From Mycobacterium sp. GA-1199 (GTDB taxonomy: Bacteria > Actinomycetota > Actinomycetes > Mycobacteriales > Mycobacteriaceae), in NCBI RefSeq assembly GCF_001500045.1, contig NZ_LQIX01000025.1, positions 1 to 43,503 on the forward strand: a DNA stretch of 43,503 nt, given 5' to 3'. Both the position numbers and the translations under genes were made by a program. Below are positions 29,101-37,698 of this stretch, one piece after another. How positions within the stretch are numbered: position 1 is the first letter of the stretch; every line of letters starts with the position of its first letter. A model generated the notes under the pieces. It was not told the origin of the DNA. It did not search any database and saw nothing but the letters and a program-made list of their open reading frames with translations.

Positions 29101-32100
29101 GGCCTCGACAGATTGGAAGCACGCATCGAGCAGCGCTGGGTGCACACCGTAAGCGCCTTGCTGCGATCGGATTTGGCGTGGCAGCGCCACCTCGGCGAGC
29201 ATGGTTGCGGACTCGCCGGTGTGTACAGCGCCAAGACCGGCGAACGCCGGACCGTACTGGACGCCGCGCTGGTCCATCCGGGCGCGCACCGCGTCGCCAT
29301 CTTCCCGATTCCTATGTGCCGCCAGAAGCACAGCCGGGTCGTGCGCGGGAGGCTGCTCAACCTCGGCCGCCTGAAGGGTTGCCGTGGCTTGTCTGGTCTG
29401 TTCGCCGCCCTGATTGGTCTCTACGGAGAAGTTCAGGACGCCCGGCGACGCCAATGACGCCGAGGCGCCCACGGTGGTCTGCTCGTCGAGAAGCAGTGCC
29501 TGTTCGAAGCGGATGTCGCGGACCTCAGACGCTTCGCCCAGAACGGTATGGGCGGCGGCCAACGCCATCTCGCAGTAGGCGGCCCCGGGAAGAACAGCCA
29601 CGTTGCGGATCTGGTGATCGCCCATCCAGGAGTGGACAGCGGTGCCGACCTCGCCTTGCCAAACATGGCGTTCCGGTTCCTCCTGCAAGCGCACGTGGGC
29701 GCCCAACAGAGGGTGAACCGAAATCGTGCGTGCACCATGCGACGGGGAGGCTCCCTGACTGTTCTTGCTCAACCGCAGTTGACGGTGCGTCCATGTCGGC
29801 AGCGGCGCGTCCACCAGCCGCCCGTTCGGGTAGAGCACCGAGAAGTCGACCGCGGCACCCGCAGAATGCAGATCTGTCAAGAATCCGCGCAGACCGTGCG
29901 GCAGCTCCTGCTCGCGACGCATGCTCGCGAGAGCGGCCAGCGGTACGTCGAGGCTGCGGGCGTTCTGCTCCAGTGGGTGTGTGAGCAGAGGATGCGGCGC
30001 CAATTCGGCGAAGACCCGGTATCCGTCTTCCATCGCGGCCTGTACCGCCGCGGCGAACCGCACCGTGCGCCGCAGATTGTTCACCCAATAACGGGCATCA
30101 CACATCGGGAGATCGCGCGGGTCGAACAGGCTCGTCGAGTAGAACGGGATTTCCGGTGTGTTGGGGGACAGCTGACTCAAAGCCTTGGACAGGTCATCGA
30201 GTATGGGCTCCACTTGGGGAGTGTGAGAGGCCAGATCGATGGCGACTTCGCGGGCCATCACGTCGCGCTGCTCCCACTCAGCGACCAGTTCGCGCACCGG
30301 CTGAGGCGCACCGCCGATCACCGTCGACTCCGGTGAGGCGACCACCGCGATCACAACGTCGTTGATTCCCCGCGCCGTCAGTTCGGAAAGCACCTGCTGC
30401 GCTGGCAGTACCACCGACGCCATCGCTCCGGAGCCCTCGATGCGGGCCATCAGCCGCGAGCGGCGGCAAATGACGCGGATCCCGTCCTCGAGCGACAGTG
30501 CACCGGCCACTACCGCCGCGGCAGTCTCCCCCAGTGAGTGCCCGATCACCGCACCCGGCCGCACGCCGTAGGACTTCATGGTTTCCGCGAATGCGACCTG
30601 CATCGCAAAGAGCGTCGGCTGCACCCGGTCGACGCCGGTCACCACCTCAGAGGCGCTCATCGCCTCGGTAACCGAAAAACCGGACTCCTGCGCGATCAGC
30701 GGCTCTGCAGCCGCGATGGTGGCGGCGAACACCGGCTCGTTGGCCAGCAGATCGGCACCCATTCCCGCCCACTGCGACCCGTGGCCTGAAAACACCCACA
30801 CCGGACCGCGGTCGTCGCGACCGACGGCCGCCTCGTACGGCGTATCGCCGTCGGCGACTTCACGCAGAGCCTCGATCAACTCCGGCCGACTGCCCGCGAT
30901 GACGCCGGTCCGTACCGGACGGTGCGCGCGTCGACGCGCCAAGGTGTAGCCGATGTCAGTCAAGGCCACATCTTCATGCGTCTGGACCCAGTCGGCCAGC
31001 CGCGCTGCGGACCGGCGCAGTTCGTCGGCTGAGGTCGAAGACAATGCAAACAGTTGGGGTTCTGTCGTCGCCGCGTCAGCGCTCCCATTGCGTAGAGCAT
31101 CGGCCGCGGGAGTGCCGGGAGCCTGCTCCACGATGGCGTGGGCATTGGTTCCCGAGAACCCGTATGCCGAAACCGCTGCCCTCCGGGGCGCCTGGCCGTT
31201 CGTTGGCCAGGCGGTATTCTCCTTGGGCACAAAGAGGTTGCTGTCGACACGGCCTAGTTCTTCAGGTAACTGCGTGAAGTGCAGGTTCTGTGGTACCACA
31301 CCGTGCTGGACGGCCAAGACGGCCTTTACCAGTCCCAAAGTTCCCGAGGCGGACTGCGTATGCCCGAAGTTCGTCTTCGACGCCGCGAGCGCACACGGTC
31401 CGTTGATCCCGTAAACCTCTGCGAGGCTGCCGAATTCGATTGGATCGCCGGTCGGGGTTCCAGTCCCGTGTGCCTCAACCATCCCGACGGTGTTCGGGTC
31501 CACGCCAGCAGCGGCCAACGCCGCCTGGTAGGCCTTGACCTGCAAGGGTTGCGACGGCGTGGTGATGTTCACCGTCCGGCCGTCGTTGTTCAGGGCGGTA
31601 CCGCGCACGACAGCCAAAATTCGGTCACCATCGCGCAGCGCATCGGGCAATCGCTTGAGCAGCACCATGACAGCGCCCTCGCCCGATGCGAAACCGTCGG
31701 CCTTCACATCGAATGCGTGGCAATGGCCGGTCGGAGAGAGCATGCCGCCGGCCGATCCCGCGGATGACTTCCGCGGATCCAGCAAGAGCGTGGCACCACC
31801 GGCGAGCGCGACGTCACATTCGCCGTCGTGCAGGCTGCGACAAGCCATGTGCACGGTGACCAGGCCGGACGAACATGCGGTGTCCACTGTTATCGCCGGA
31901 CCATGCAAATCCATTGCATAAGCGATCCGTCCGGACGCCATGCTGTAGTTGTTGCCCAGGAATCCGTAGGGTCCCTCCAGGGCGTGGGCGTCGGCCGCGA
32001 GCAGTATGTAGTCGCCATGTGTCAGACCCACGTACACTCCGGTCTGCGAGCCCGCCAACTGGGCGGGGCTGTAACCGGCGTGTTCCACTGCCTCCCAGGA

Positions 32101-32472
32101 GGTTTCCAGCAACAGGCGATGCTGCGGGTCGACCGCCGTGGCCTCCCGCTCGCTGATTCCGAAGAAGTCGGCGTCGAAGCCGCCGTAGTTGTCGAGGAAC
32201 GCGCCCCACTTCGACACCGATCGACCGGGTACGCCCGGCTCGGGGTCGTAGTACTCCTCGGCGTCCCATCGATCAGGCGGAATCTCGATGATCAGGTCAT
32301 CGCCCCGGAGCAACGCCTCCCAAAGCTGCTCCGGGGAATCGATTCCACCCGGCAGCCGGCACGCCATACCGATGACAGCGATCGGCGTGACAGGTGTGGT
32401 GCTCATTGTGGACGATGTCGCGGCTGTCTCTGAGCCCGACACCGGATCATCCACAGACTTGAATGACGTCAT
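26116..32472 (-). CDS. Mycocerosate-type iterative polyketide synthase (KS-AT-DH-ER-KR-ACP)
   Basis: 2118 residues from ATG 32472, which has GGAGGGG (32475-32481) just upstream. Domains and catalytic residues: KS Cys200 (DTACSS) with EAHGTGT and NFGHT; AT Ser646 (GHSLGE); DH His953 and Asp1116 (LLDACFQS); ER with an NADPH loop GGVGQAA near 1576; KR with GGLGGLG near 1777 and Tyr1920; ACP Ser2068 (GMDSLGAL). Order and length match Mas, Pks2 and Pks5 of mycobacteria. These fully reducing enzymes elongate a fatty acyl starter, normally with methylmalonyl-CoA, to multimethyl-branched acids. The AT carries LASHTPQVEPILDDL, as in that family. There is no release domain; known relatives use a PapA-type acyltransferase, and none is in the window. 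It is divergent from htpG. Class is confident; extender and product are inferred. Confidence 0.95.
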   Translation of the reverse strand: MTSFKSVDDPVSGSETAATSSTMSTTPVTPIAVIGMACRLPGGIDSPEQLWEALLRGDDLIIEIPPDRWDAEEYYDPEPGVPGRSVSKWGAFLDNYGGFDADFFGISEREATAVDPQHRLLLETSWEAVEHAGYSPAQLAGSQTGVYVGLTHGDYILLAADAHALEGPYGFLGNNYSMASGRIAYAMDLHGPAITVDTACSSGLVTVHMACRSLHDGECDVALAGGATLLLDPRKSSAGSAGGMLSPTGHCHAFDVKADGFASGEGAVMVLLKRLPDALRDGDRILAVVRGTALNNDGRTVNITTPSQPLQVKAYQAALAAAGVDPNTVGMVEAHGTGTPTGDPIEFGSLAEVYGINGPCALAASKTNFGHTQSASGTLGLVKAVLAVQHGVVPQNLHFTQLPEELGRVDSNLFVPKENTAWPTNGQAPRRAAVSAYGFSGTNAHAIVEQAPGTPAADALRNGSADAATTEPQLFALSSTSADELRRSAARLADWVQTHEDVALTDIGYTLARRRAHRPVRTGVIAGSRPELIEALREVADGDTPYEAAVGRDDRGPVWVFSGHGSQWAGMGADLLANEPVFAATIAAAEPLIAQESGFSVTEAMSASEVVTGVDRVQPTLFAMQVAFAETMKSYGVRPGAVIGHSLGETAAAVVAGALSLEDGIRVICRRSRLMARIEGSGAMASVVLPAQQVLSELTARGINDVVIAVVASPESTVIGGAPQPVRELVAEWEQRDVMAREVAIDLASHTPQVEPILDDLSKALSQLSPNTPEIPFYSTSLFDPRDLPMCDARYWVNNLRRTVRFAAAVQAAMEDGYRVFAELAPHPLLTHPLEQNARSLDVPLAALASMRREQELPHGLRGFLTDLHSAGAAVDFSVLYPNGRLVDAPLPTWTHRQLRLSKNSQGASPSHGARTISVHPLLGAHVRLQEEPERHVWQGEVGTAVHSWMGDHQIRNVAVLPGAAYCEMALAAAHTVLGEASEVRDIRFEQALLLDEQTTVGASASLASPGVLNFSVETNQGGEQTRQATATLQAAEVEQPPAHDPAVLLAAHRNREDGDAVRARMDQRGVQYGPAFAGLGAVHTGESATMLAEVALPRQIRSQQGAYGVHPALLDACFQSVEAHPDVQALGEGMLGLPLGIRRLRSYTAARDAHYCLTRVTKVDISGVEADIDVLDERGTIMLTVEGLQLGTGADEKANKSRVLADRLLTIDWQPRALPEVEYAEAGNWLLISTANTDHVATTLADILKSHGAQCIAMCWPRNADHTSNAEELKNHLRAGSFTGVVIFTGPKNSDGETQNPRLGREYIEHLVRIARELPEISGEPPRLYVVTRDAQTVEAGDSPNLELGGIRGLVRVIGTEHPHLRATQIDVDADIEPEHLAQQLLSEVEEDETAWRNGQWYVARLHQSPLRPEDRKSTVVNHEHDGMRLKIRTPGDLESAELVSYQRVSPGPGEIEVAVTASSINFADVLVAFGRYPSFEGRLPEPGTDFAGVVTAVGPDVTSHKVGDHVAGLSPNGCWATFITCDANLAVTLPAGLTDADAAAVTTATATAWYGLHDLARIKKGDKVLIHSATGGVGQAAIAIARAAGAEIFATAGSEQRRQLLRDMGIEHVYDSRSTEFADQIRSDTEGYGVDIVLNSVIGAAQRAGVELLAFGGRFVEIGKRDIYGDTKLGLFPFRRNLTFHALDLALLSFSHPDRLRDLLNTVYKLTVDGVLPIPESTHYPLADAATAIRVMSAAQHTGKLILDIPRAGSSNVVLPPEQAPVFRGDGSYIITGGLGGLGLFLAEKMAAGGCGRIVLTSRSHPNRKTLETIELIRSIGADVVVECGDITEPETADRLVATATATGLPVRGVLHAAAVIEDATLTNITEDLIERDWAPKVYGAWNLHMATADQPLDWFCSFSSAAALVGSPGQGAYAAANSWLDAFTHWRRVQGLPASAIAWGAWGEIGAATALAEGTGVAITPDEGAYAFEALLRHNRAYTGYAPIMGTPWLTAFAQHSPFAEAFRNTGQGSAGSSKFRAELDELPVEEWPALLRRLISDQVSLILRRNVDPDRPLAEYGMDSLGALELRTRIETETGLRITSTNMTTTVRDLATMLSEKLTPAESKEAKVSA

Positions 32473-32901
32473 TTCCCCTCCGCTTAGCAATGGTTGCTGT
32501 GGCCTCGGCCCCCGCACGGCCCAAATCCGTGCACCTGTGAGGTCAGCAGGACACCGACGGCGGCGCCGTCTCGTGCTTCCTCGGTGGCATTGGTTTGCCT
32601 CGGCAGGCGGTCACGAACGTTAACGCTAGGTTCACACATGGTGTGTTGTCTCGAAATCGGAGCAATCAGTCCGCGGAAACGACACAAGCGGGCACCGGGG
32701 AACGATTAGGTCAGCTTCGTAACGGGTGTTCGGGCGTCGACCGGGATTCGGCCGTCTTCGACATTTGCGGGTCGTTGGTTGCTGCGATGGACTGGTTGGC
32801 CGCTCCGAAGATGAATTCACGGTCGAGTGCCGAGGGCGATTTTTCCGGCTCGCTATCATCTGTGCCGGTATTGAAGGCTCTCTGGTCGATCGGGGGGGAA
32901 C
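32473..32901. promoter_or_regulatory. Divergent intergenic region, polyketide synthase / htpG
   Basis: 429 nt without a gene, holding both start regions. Toward htpG, TATCAT (32854-32859) is a good -10 candidate, 43 nt before ATG, and GGGGGGA (32893-32899) is the ribosome site. Toward the polyketide synthase, a small dyad CACAC-ATG-GTGTG (32633-32645) and TA-rich text near 32621 may be promoter parts. I see no CIRCE-type (HrcA) or HspR-type repeat, although this is a heat-shock gene. Confidence 0.35.
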
Positions 32902-34827
32902 ATGACTGCACACGTCGAACAGTTGGAGTTCCAGGCAGAGGCGCGCCAACTGTTGGAGCTGCTGATCCACTCGGTGTACTCCAACAAGGACTCATTCCTG
33001 CGAGAGCTGATCTCGAACGCCTCGGATGCCTTGGACAAGATGCGGCTGGAGACCCTGCGCAACAAGGATCTCGATGTCGACGCGTCCGATTTGCACATCG
33101 AGATCGAGGCGGATAAGGACGCGCGCATCCTGACCGTTCGCGACAATGGCATCGGTATGACGCACGACGAGGTCGTCGACCTCATCGGCACGCTGGCCAA
33201 GTCCGGTACCGCCCAGCTACGTCAGCAGTTGAGAGAAGCGAAGAACGCCGCCGCCTCCGAGGAACTGATCGGCCAGTTCGGTATCGGCTTCTACTCGACG
33301 TTCATGGTGGCCGACAAGGTCGAGTTGCTCACCCGCAAGGCCGGCGAGAGCCAGGCAACCCGGTGGGTATCGACTGGCGAGGCCACCTACACAATCGAAT
33401 CCGTCGATGATGCCCCGCAGGGCACCTCTGTGACGCTGCACCTCAAGCCCGAAGACGTCGAGGACCAGCTGCACGACTACACCTCCGAGTTCAAGATCAA
33501 GGAACTCGTCAAGAAGTACTCCGACTTCATCTCCTGGCCGATCCGGATGCAGGTCGAGCGGCGGACCCCCCCGACTGAGGAGGGGGGTGAGGAGACCGTC
33601 ACCATCGAGACACAAACCCTCAACTCGATGAAGGCGCTGTGGGCCAAGACCAAGGACGAGGTCTCGGCCGAGGAGTACCAGGAGTTTTACAAACACATCG
33701 CTCATGCCTGGGACGATCCGCTCGAGGTGATCGTGATGAAGGCCGAGGGCACCTTCGAATATCAGGCACTGCTGTTCATTCCATCCCACGCCCCGTTCGA
33801 CCTGTTCAGCCGCGATGCCAAAGTCGGGATACAGCTCTATGTCAGGCGCGTGTTCATCATGGGCGACTGCGATGAGCTCATGCCTCGGTACCTCCGCTTC
33901 GTCAAGGGTGTCGTCGATGCACAGGACATGTCGCTCAACGTTTCTCGGGAGATCCTGCAACAGGATCGGCAGGTCACCGCAATCCGGCGCCGGCTGACGA
34001 AGAAAGTCCTGTCGACCATCCAAGATCTGCAGTCAGAGCGTCCCGAGGATTACCGCACGTTCTGGACCCAGTTCGGCCCAGCCCTCAAGGAGGGCTTGAT
34101 GTCCGACTTCGACAACCGAGACACGCTGCTGCGTGTTTCGTCGTTCGCCTCGACGCACAGCGAAGAAGAATCCACCACCCTCGCCGAATATGTCGAGCGC
34201 ATGAAAGACGGCCAGGAGCAGATCTTCTATGCCACCGGTCAGTCGCGCGAGCAATTACTGAAGTCACCACATCTGGAGGCCTTCCGGGCCAAAGGGTACG
34301 AGGTGCTGCTGCTCACCGACCCAGTCGACGAGATTTGGGTGGGGTCGGTGCCCGAGTTCGACGGCAAACCACTGCAATCCGTGGCGAGAGGCGAGGTGGA
34401 TCTCGACTCGGAGGAGGAAAGAAGCGAGGCCGAGCGCGAGGAGCAGGAAAAGGAATTCTCCGACCTGCTGAGCTGGTTGAAAGAGACTCTGAGTGATCAT
34501 GTTGCCGAAGTGCGGTTGTCAAAGCGCTTGACCGAGTCACCGGCCTGCTTGATAACGCCCACCTTCGGCATCACACCCGCGCTGGCGCGAATGTACCGGG
34601 CATCTGGGCAGTCGATGCCCGTTACGAAACGGATCCTCGAACTCAACCCGCGACATCCGCTCGTCAACGGCTTACAGCAGGCGCACAAGAACAGCGCTGA
34701 TGAGACCGCCTTAGCGGAGACAGCCGAATTGCTCTATGGCACAGCCCTTCTCGCGGAGGGTGACATTCCGGACGATCCGGCGAAGTTCGCAGCGCTGCTT
34801 GCGGAGCGACTGGCTCGCACTGTGTGA
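32902..34827 (+). CDS. htpG: Chaperone protein HtpG (Hsp90 family)
   Basis: 641 residues, the usual length for bacterial Hsp90. The Bergerat ATP site is intact: ELISNASDALDK around Asn39, DNGIGM at 81-86 and GQFGIGFYS from 124. The middle domain carries the conserved NVSREILQQDR stretch with the catalytic-loop Arg, and a C-terminal dimerisation domain follows. It is a cytosolic ATP-dependent chaperone homodimer for stressed or metastable proteins. A housekeeping chaperone between a polyketide synthase and a FAAL operon is unusual. It may be an insertion-site bystander or may help fold the megasynthases; nothing in the sequence decides this. Start ATG 32902 is supported by a G-rich ribosome site. 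Confidence 0.97.
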   Translation: MTAHVEQLEFQAEARQLLELLIHSVYSNKDSFLRELISNASDALDKMRLETLRNKDLDVDASDLHIEIEADKDARILTVRDNGIGMTHDEVVDLIGTLAKSGTAQLRQQLREAKNAAASEELIGQFGIGFYSTFMVADKVELLTRKAGESQATRWVSTGEATYTIESVDDAPQGTSVTLHLKPEDVEDQLHDYTSEFKIKELVKKYSDFISWPIRMQVERRTPPTEEGGEETVTIETQTLNSMKALWAKTKDEVSAEEYQEFYKHIAHAWDDPLEVIVMKAEGTFEYQALLFIPSHAPFDLFSRDAKVGIQLYVRRVFIMGDCDELMPRYLRFVKGVVDAQDMSLNVSREILQQDRQVTAIRRRLTKKVLSTIQDLQSERPEDYRTFWTQFGPALKEGLMSDFDNRDTLLRVSSFASTHSEEESTTLAEYVERMKDGQEQIFYATGQSREQLLKSPHLEAFRAKGYEVLLLTDPVDEIWVGSVPEFDGKPLQSVARGEVDLDSEEERSEAEREEQEKEFSDLLSWLKETLSDHVAEVRLSKRLTESPACLITPTFGITPALARMYRASGQSMPVTKRILELNPRHPLVNGLQQAHKNSADETALAETAELLYGTALLAEGDIPDDPAKFAALLAERLARTV

Positions 34828-34862
34828 GTACGTCGCTGTAGCATCCCGCGACGCGATTTCGT

Positions 34863-34878
34863 TCGGCCGATCGGCCGA
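34863..34878. promoter_or_regulatory. Perfect 16-bp palindrome downstream of htpG
   Basis: TCGGCCGATCGGCCGA reads the same on both strands. It lies 36 nt after the htpG stop and 184 nt before the first FAAL gene. It may be an operator for the FAAL operon or part of a terminator; no T-run follows. The remaining 34828-35048 holds nothing else I recognise. Confidence 0.35.
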
Positions 34879-35048
34879 GCGGAAAGCAGTTTCGGCAAAC
34901 CCGATCATCATCAGCTCCAGCGGCACCAACAAGTCCTGCCGGGGCAAAACGGCTGGTCGTCAGATTTGTCGACATCGCGCTGCTCGCGGTGATCTGCTCG
35001 TCGGCTACCGAATCTCTCACTTTCGGCTTGCGCTGGCGACGGCGACGG

Positions 35049-35064
35049 TAACCTCTGGCTGGTG
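35049..35064 (+). promoter_or_regulatory. Candidate -10 for a leaderless FAAL mRNA
   Basis: TAACCT (35049-35054) fits the mycobacterial -10 pattern TAnnnT and lies 7 nt before the GTG start at 35062. No Shine-Dalgarno sequence precedes the start. That geometry is typical of leaderless mycobacterial transcripts, which begin at the start codon itself. Confidence 0.35.
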
Positions 35065-36798
35065 ACCGGGACCTCCCTATTGACTGTGCTGCGCGAGCGC
35101 GCCAGCTTGCAGCCAAACGACCGGGCGCTCACGTTCATCGACTACGAGCAGGACTGGGACGGTGTAGCCGAAACGCTGACGTGGTCGCAGTTTTACCGGC
35201 GGACGCTGAACGTGGCACGGGAACTCGCACGCCACGGGTCGGCCGGCGACCGCGCCGTGATATTGGCGCCTCAGGGCCTTGAATACATCGTCGCGTTCTA
35301 CGGCGCATTGCAGGCGGGCCGGATCGCCGTCCCGCTCTCGGTTCCCCTGGGCGGCGTCAGCGATGAGCGCGTTGATTCGGTGTTGCGGGACGCGTCGCCG
35401 ACGGTCGTTCTCACGTCATCCCGTGTCGCCGACCCCGTGGCCGAATACGTCGGGTCCCACTCAAAGGCGTCGGCGCCCGCAGTCGTCGCAGTTGATTCAC
35501 TCCACCTCGACGCGCCGACTGGATCCGATGCCGGGTGCGAAGACGGGCCCGAGGTCGCCTACCTGCAATACACTTCCGGCTCGACCCGCACGCCTGCCGG
35601 CGTCATGATGTCGCATAGAAACGTTCTGGCCAATTTCGGACAGGTATCGGCCGACTATTTCGCCGACTTCGGCAATGTGCCCCCGGCCGACACCACTCTC
35701 GTCTCGTGGCTGCCCTTCTACCACGACATGGGTCTATACGTCGGGGTCTGCGGCCCGGTCCTGACGGGGCTTCACGCCGTGCTCATGAGTCCGGTCGCGT
35801 TCTTGCAACGGCCGGCCCGATGGATGCACATGCTCGCGAGCAACGCCAAGGCGTATTCGGCCGCGCCCAACTTCGCGTTCGAAATTGCCGCGAAGAAGAC
35901 ATCCGATGACGACATGGCCGGCTTCGATCTTTCTGACGTGCTCGTCATCGCGACCGGCAGCGAACGGGTACACCCGGCGACGCTTCAGCGGTTCACCACG
36001 CGGTTCGCCCGCTGCAACCTTTCTGCGGCGGTGATACGACCGTCGTATGGTCTTGCGGAAGCGACGGTGTATGTGGCGACCGACCGACCGGCAGCAGGGC
36101 CAAAGGTCGTTCGTTTCGACTCTGACAAGCTGACCGCCGGCAAGGCGGAGCAGTGCCAAAACGGGGGTGGCACACCATTGGTCAGCTATGGTGTGCCGCG
36201 CTCGCCGACGGTTCGGATCGTGGATCCCGACACGATGACCGAGTGTGCGGCAGGAGTGACGGGCGAGATCTGGGTGCACGGCGAGAACGTCGCGTTGGGC
36301 TATTGGCAGAAGCCTGACGAGACCGAGGCGACGTTTGGGGGACGGCTTGTCGATCCGTCGGCGGGTACGCCGGAGGGGCCGTGGCTTCGGACGGGCGATC
36401 AGGGCTTTCTGTTTGATGACGAGTTGTTCGTCATCGGCCGAATCAAGGATTTGTTGATCGTGTACGGGCGCAACCATTCGCCCGACGACATCGAGGCGAC
36501 GGTCCAAGAGATCACGCGGGGGCGGTGTGCGGCGATCGCGGTGCCGGATCGTTCGGTTGAGAAGTTGGTCGTCATCGTGGAGGCCCGCAAGCGCGGCTCT
36601 GATCAAGAGGCGGCAGACACCCTTGCTGAGGTCAAGCGTGAAGTCACCTCGGCGATCTCTCACTCACACGGCCTCAGCGTCGCCGACTTCGTCCTGGTGT
36701 CTCCCGGTTCGATACCGATCACGACGAGCGGGAAGGTCAGGCGGGCCGCTTGTGTCGAGCAATACCGCCAGGGGCAGTTCGCCCGCATAGACGCATAG
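35062..36798 (+). CDS. Long-chain fatty-acyl-AMP ligase (FAAL), copy 1
   Basis: 578 residues. Adenylate-forming enzyme: P-loop-like YTSGSTRTPAGVMMSH, the FAAL marker SWLPFYHDMGL, SYGLAEATVYVA, TGDQGFLFDDELFVIGRIKD and the C-terminal catalytic-lysine region TTSGKVRRA. FAALs make acyl-adenylates from fatty acids and ATP and hand them to carrier proteins of polyketide or peptide synthases instead of to CoA (as do FadD23, FadD28 and FadD30). First gene of an apparent three-gene operon; the methyltransferase starts 26 nt after its stop. It is very similar to the FAAL at 37699, apparently a tandem duplicate. GTG 35062 is chosen for its N-terminal match to the second copy; a TTG 18 nt later is possible. 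Confidence 0.93.
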   Translation: MTGTSLLTVLRERASLQPNDRALTFIDYEQDWDGVAETLTWSQFYRRTLNVARELARHGSAGDRAVILAPQGLEYIVAFYGALQAGRIAVPLSVPLGGVSDERVDSVLRDASPTVVLTSSRVADPVAEYVGSHSKASAPAVVAVDSLHLDAPTGSDAGCEDGPEVAYLQYTSGSTRTPAGVMMSHRNVLANFGQVSADYFADFGNVPPADTTLVSWLPFYHDMGLYVGVCGPVLTGLHAVLMSPVAFLQRPARWMHMLASNAKAYSAAPNFAFEIAAKKTSDDDMAGFDLSDVLVIATGSERVHPATLQRFTTRFARCNLSAAVIRPSYGLAEATVYVATDRPAAGPKVVRFDSDKLTAGKAEQCQNGGGTPLVSYGVPRSPTVRIVDPDTMTECAAGVTGEIWVHGENVALGYWQKPDETEATFGGRLVDPSAGTPEGPWLRTGDQGFLFDDELFVIGRIKDLLIVYGRNHSPDDIEATVQEITRGRCAAIAVPDRSVEKLVVIVEARKRGSDQEAADTLAEVKREVTSAISHSHGLSVADFVLVSPGSIPITTSGKVRRAACVEQYRQGQFARIDA

Positions 36799-36824
36799 AA
36801 ACTTAGTCAATTGAAGGGGAGGAA

Positions 36825-37691
36825 ATGGAAACACTAAGCGAGCGTGGTGCATCACTCGAGTCGATTCAGCACCACTACGACGTCAGTAACAAGTTTTACT
36901 CGCTCTGGCTCGACGAGTCGATGACTTATTCCTGCGCATTGTGGGATGGCCAGGCCGATGATCTCGCAGAGGCGCAAAGACGGAAGATCGATTACCTCGT
37001 GTCGGAGGCCGGTGCGAAGGGACGCGCCCGCGTTTTGGACATCGGCTGCGGGTGGGGGTCGGTCATGCAGCGGATGGTTACCGAACACGGCGTTCGGTAC
37101 GTCACGGGCCTGACGCTGAGCGAGGCGCAAGCGAACCATGTTGAGGGGCTGCACGACCCTCGGTTGCAAGTGCTTGTCCAAGACTGGGCAGATTTCGTGC
37201 CAGATGAGCGCTACGACGCCGCCGTTTCCATCGGCGCGATGGAGCATTTCGTCAAATTCGGCCGGAAACGGTCAGACAGAGTTGAGGCATATCGGCGATT
37301 CTTCGAGAAGTGTCACGAGTGCCTCAACCCCGGTGCGGGGCTCGCCCTGCAGACGATTGGCAAAGGCAACGTCGCAATGGACCAGCAGGGGCTGGAGGAT
37401 TGCCTGTTCATAGCAGAGCACATATTTCCGGAGTCGGATCCGCCAAGGCTGTCCGAAATAGCACATGCCGCCGAGAAGCTCTTCGAGATCAGGTCGGTGC
37501 AGAACCATCGGGAACACTACGCACGGACCTGCGCATCATGGCTCGAAAGGCTGCGGAGCAATTGGACGGCTGCGGTGGAGATCGTCGGTCCGGAAAAGGT
37601 CTCGGTCTACGAGAGATATCTCGAGGCATCGATCAGGCAATTCCGGCTCGAACATGCAAATCTCTACCGAATTGCGCTCCGGAGGGTGTGA
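36825..37691 (+). CDS. Cyclopropane/mycolic-acid-type SAM-dependent methyltransferase
   Basis: 288 residues from ATG 36825, with a strong purine-rich ribosome site AGGGGAGG (36815-36822). The N-terminus has the family motif HYDVSNKFYSLWLDESMTYS at 17-36, and the SAM-binding glycine loop is VLDIGCGWGS at 70-79. The size fits the CmaA/MmaA/PcaA/UmaA family, which methylates or cyclopropanates double bonds of long acyl chains. Between two FAALs, the likely job is modifying the acyl chain that the FAALs activate or that is already on a carrier. Other small-molecule methyltransferases share this fold (for example C-methylation), so the exact reaction is open. Only 7 nt separate its stop from the next start, which indicates an operon. 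Confidence 0.9.
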   Translation: METLSERGASLESIQHHYDVSNKFYSLWLDESMTYSCALWDGQADDLAEAQRRKIDYLVSEAGAKGRARVLDIGCGWGSVMQRMVTEHGVRYVTGLTLSEAQANHVEGLHDPRLQVLVQDWADFVPDERYDAAVSIGAMEHFVKFGRKRSDRVEAYRRFFEKCHECLNPGAGLALQTIGKGNVAMDQQGLEDCLFIAEHIFPESDPPRLSEIAHAAEKLFEIRSVQNHREHYARTCASWLERLRSNWTAAVEIVGPEKVSVYERYLEASIRQFRLEHANLYRIALRRV

Positions 37692-37698
37692 ATCCGCT

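Noticed and set aside
32473..32517. Polyketide synthase start at 32517
   Set aside because: The ATG at 32472 has GGAGGGG at the right distance; the 15 extra residues are low-complexity and cover that ribosome site.
32633..32645. CACAC-ATG-GTGTG dyad as a definite operator
   Set aside because: Five-base arms are expected by chance at this scale, so it is mentioned only within the intergenic entry.
34736..35065. Plus-strand open frame spanning the htpG end and the gap before FAAL 1
   Set aside because: It overlaps htpG out of frame and has no domain or ribosome site.
37465..37698. Second FAAL extended upstream into the methyltransferase gene
   Set aside because: The 78 extra residues are out-of-frame methyltransferase sequence; FAAL similarity begins just after GTG 37699.
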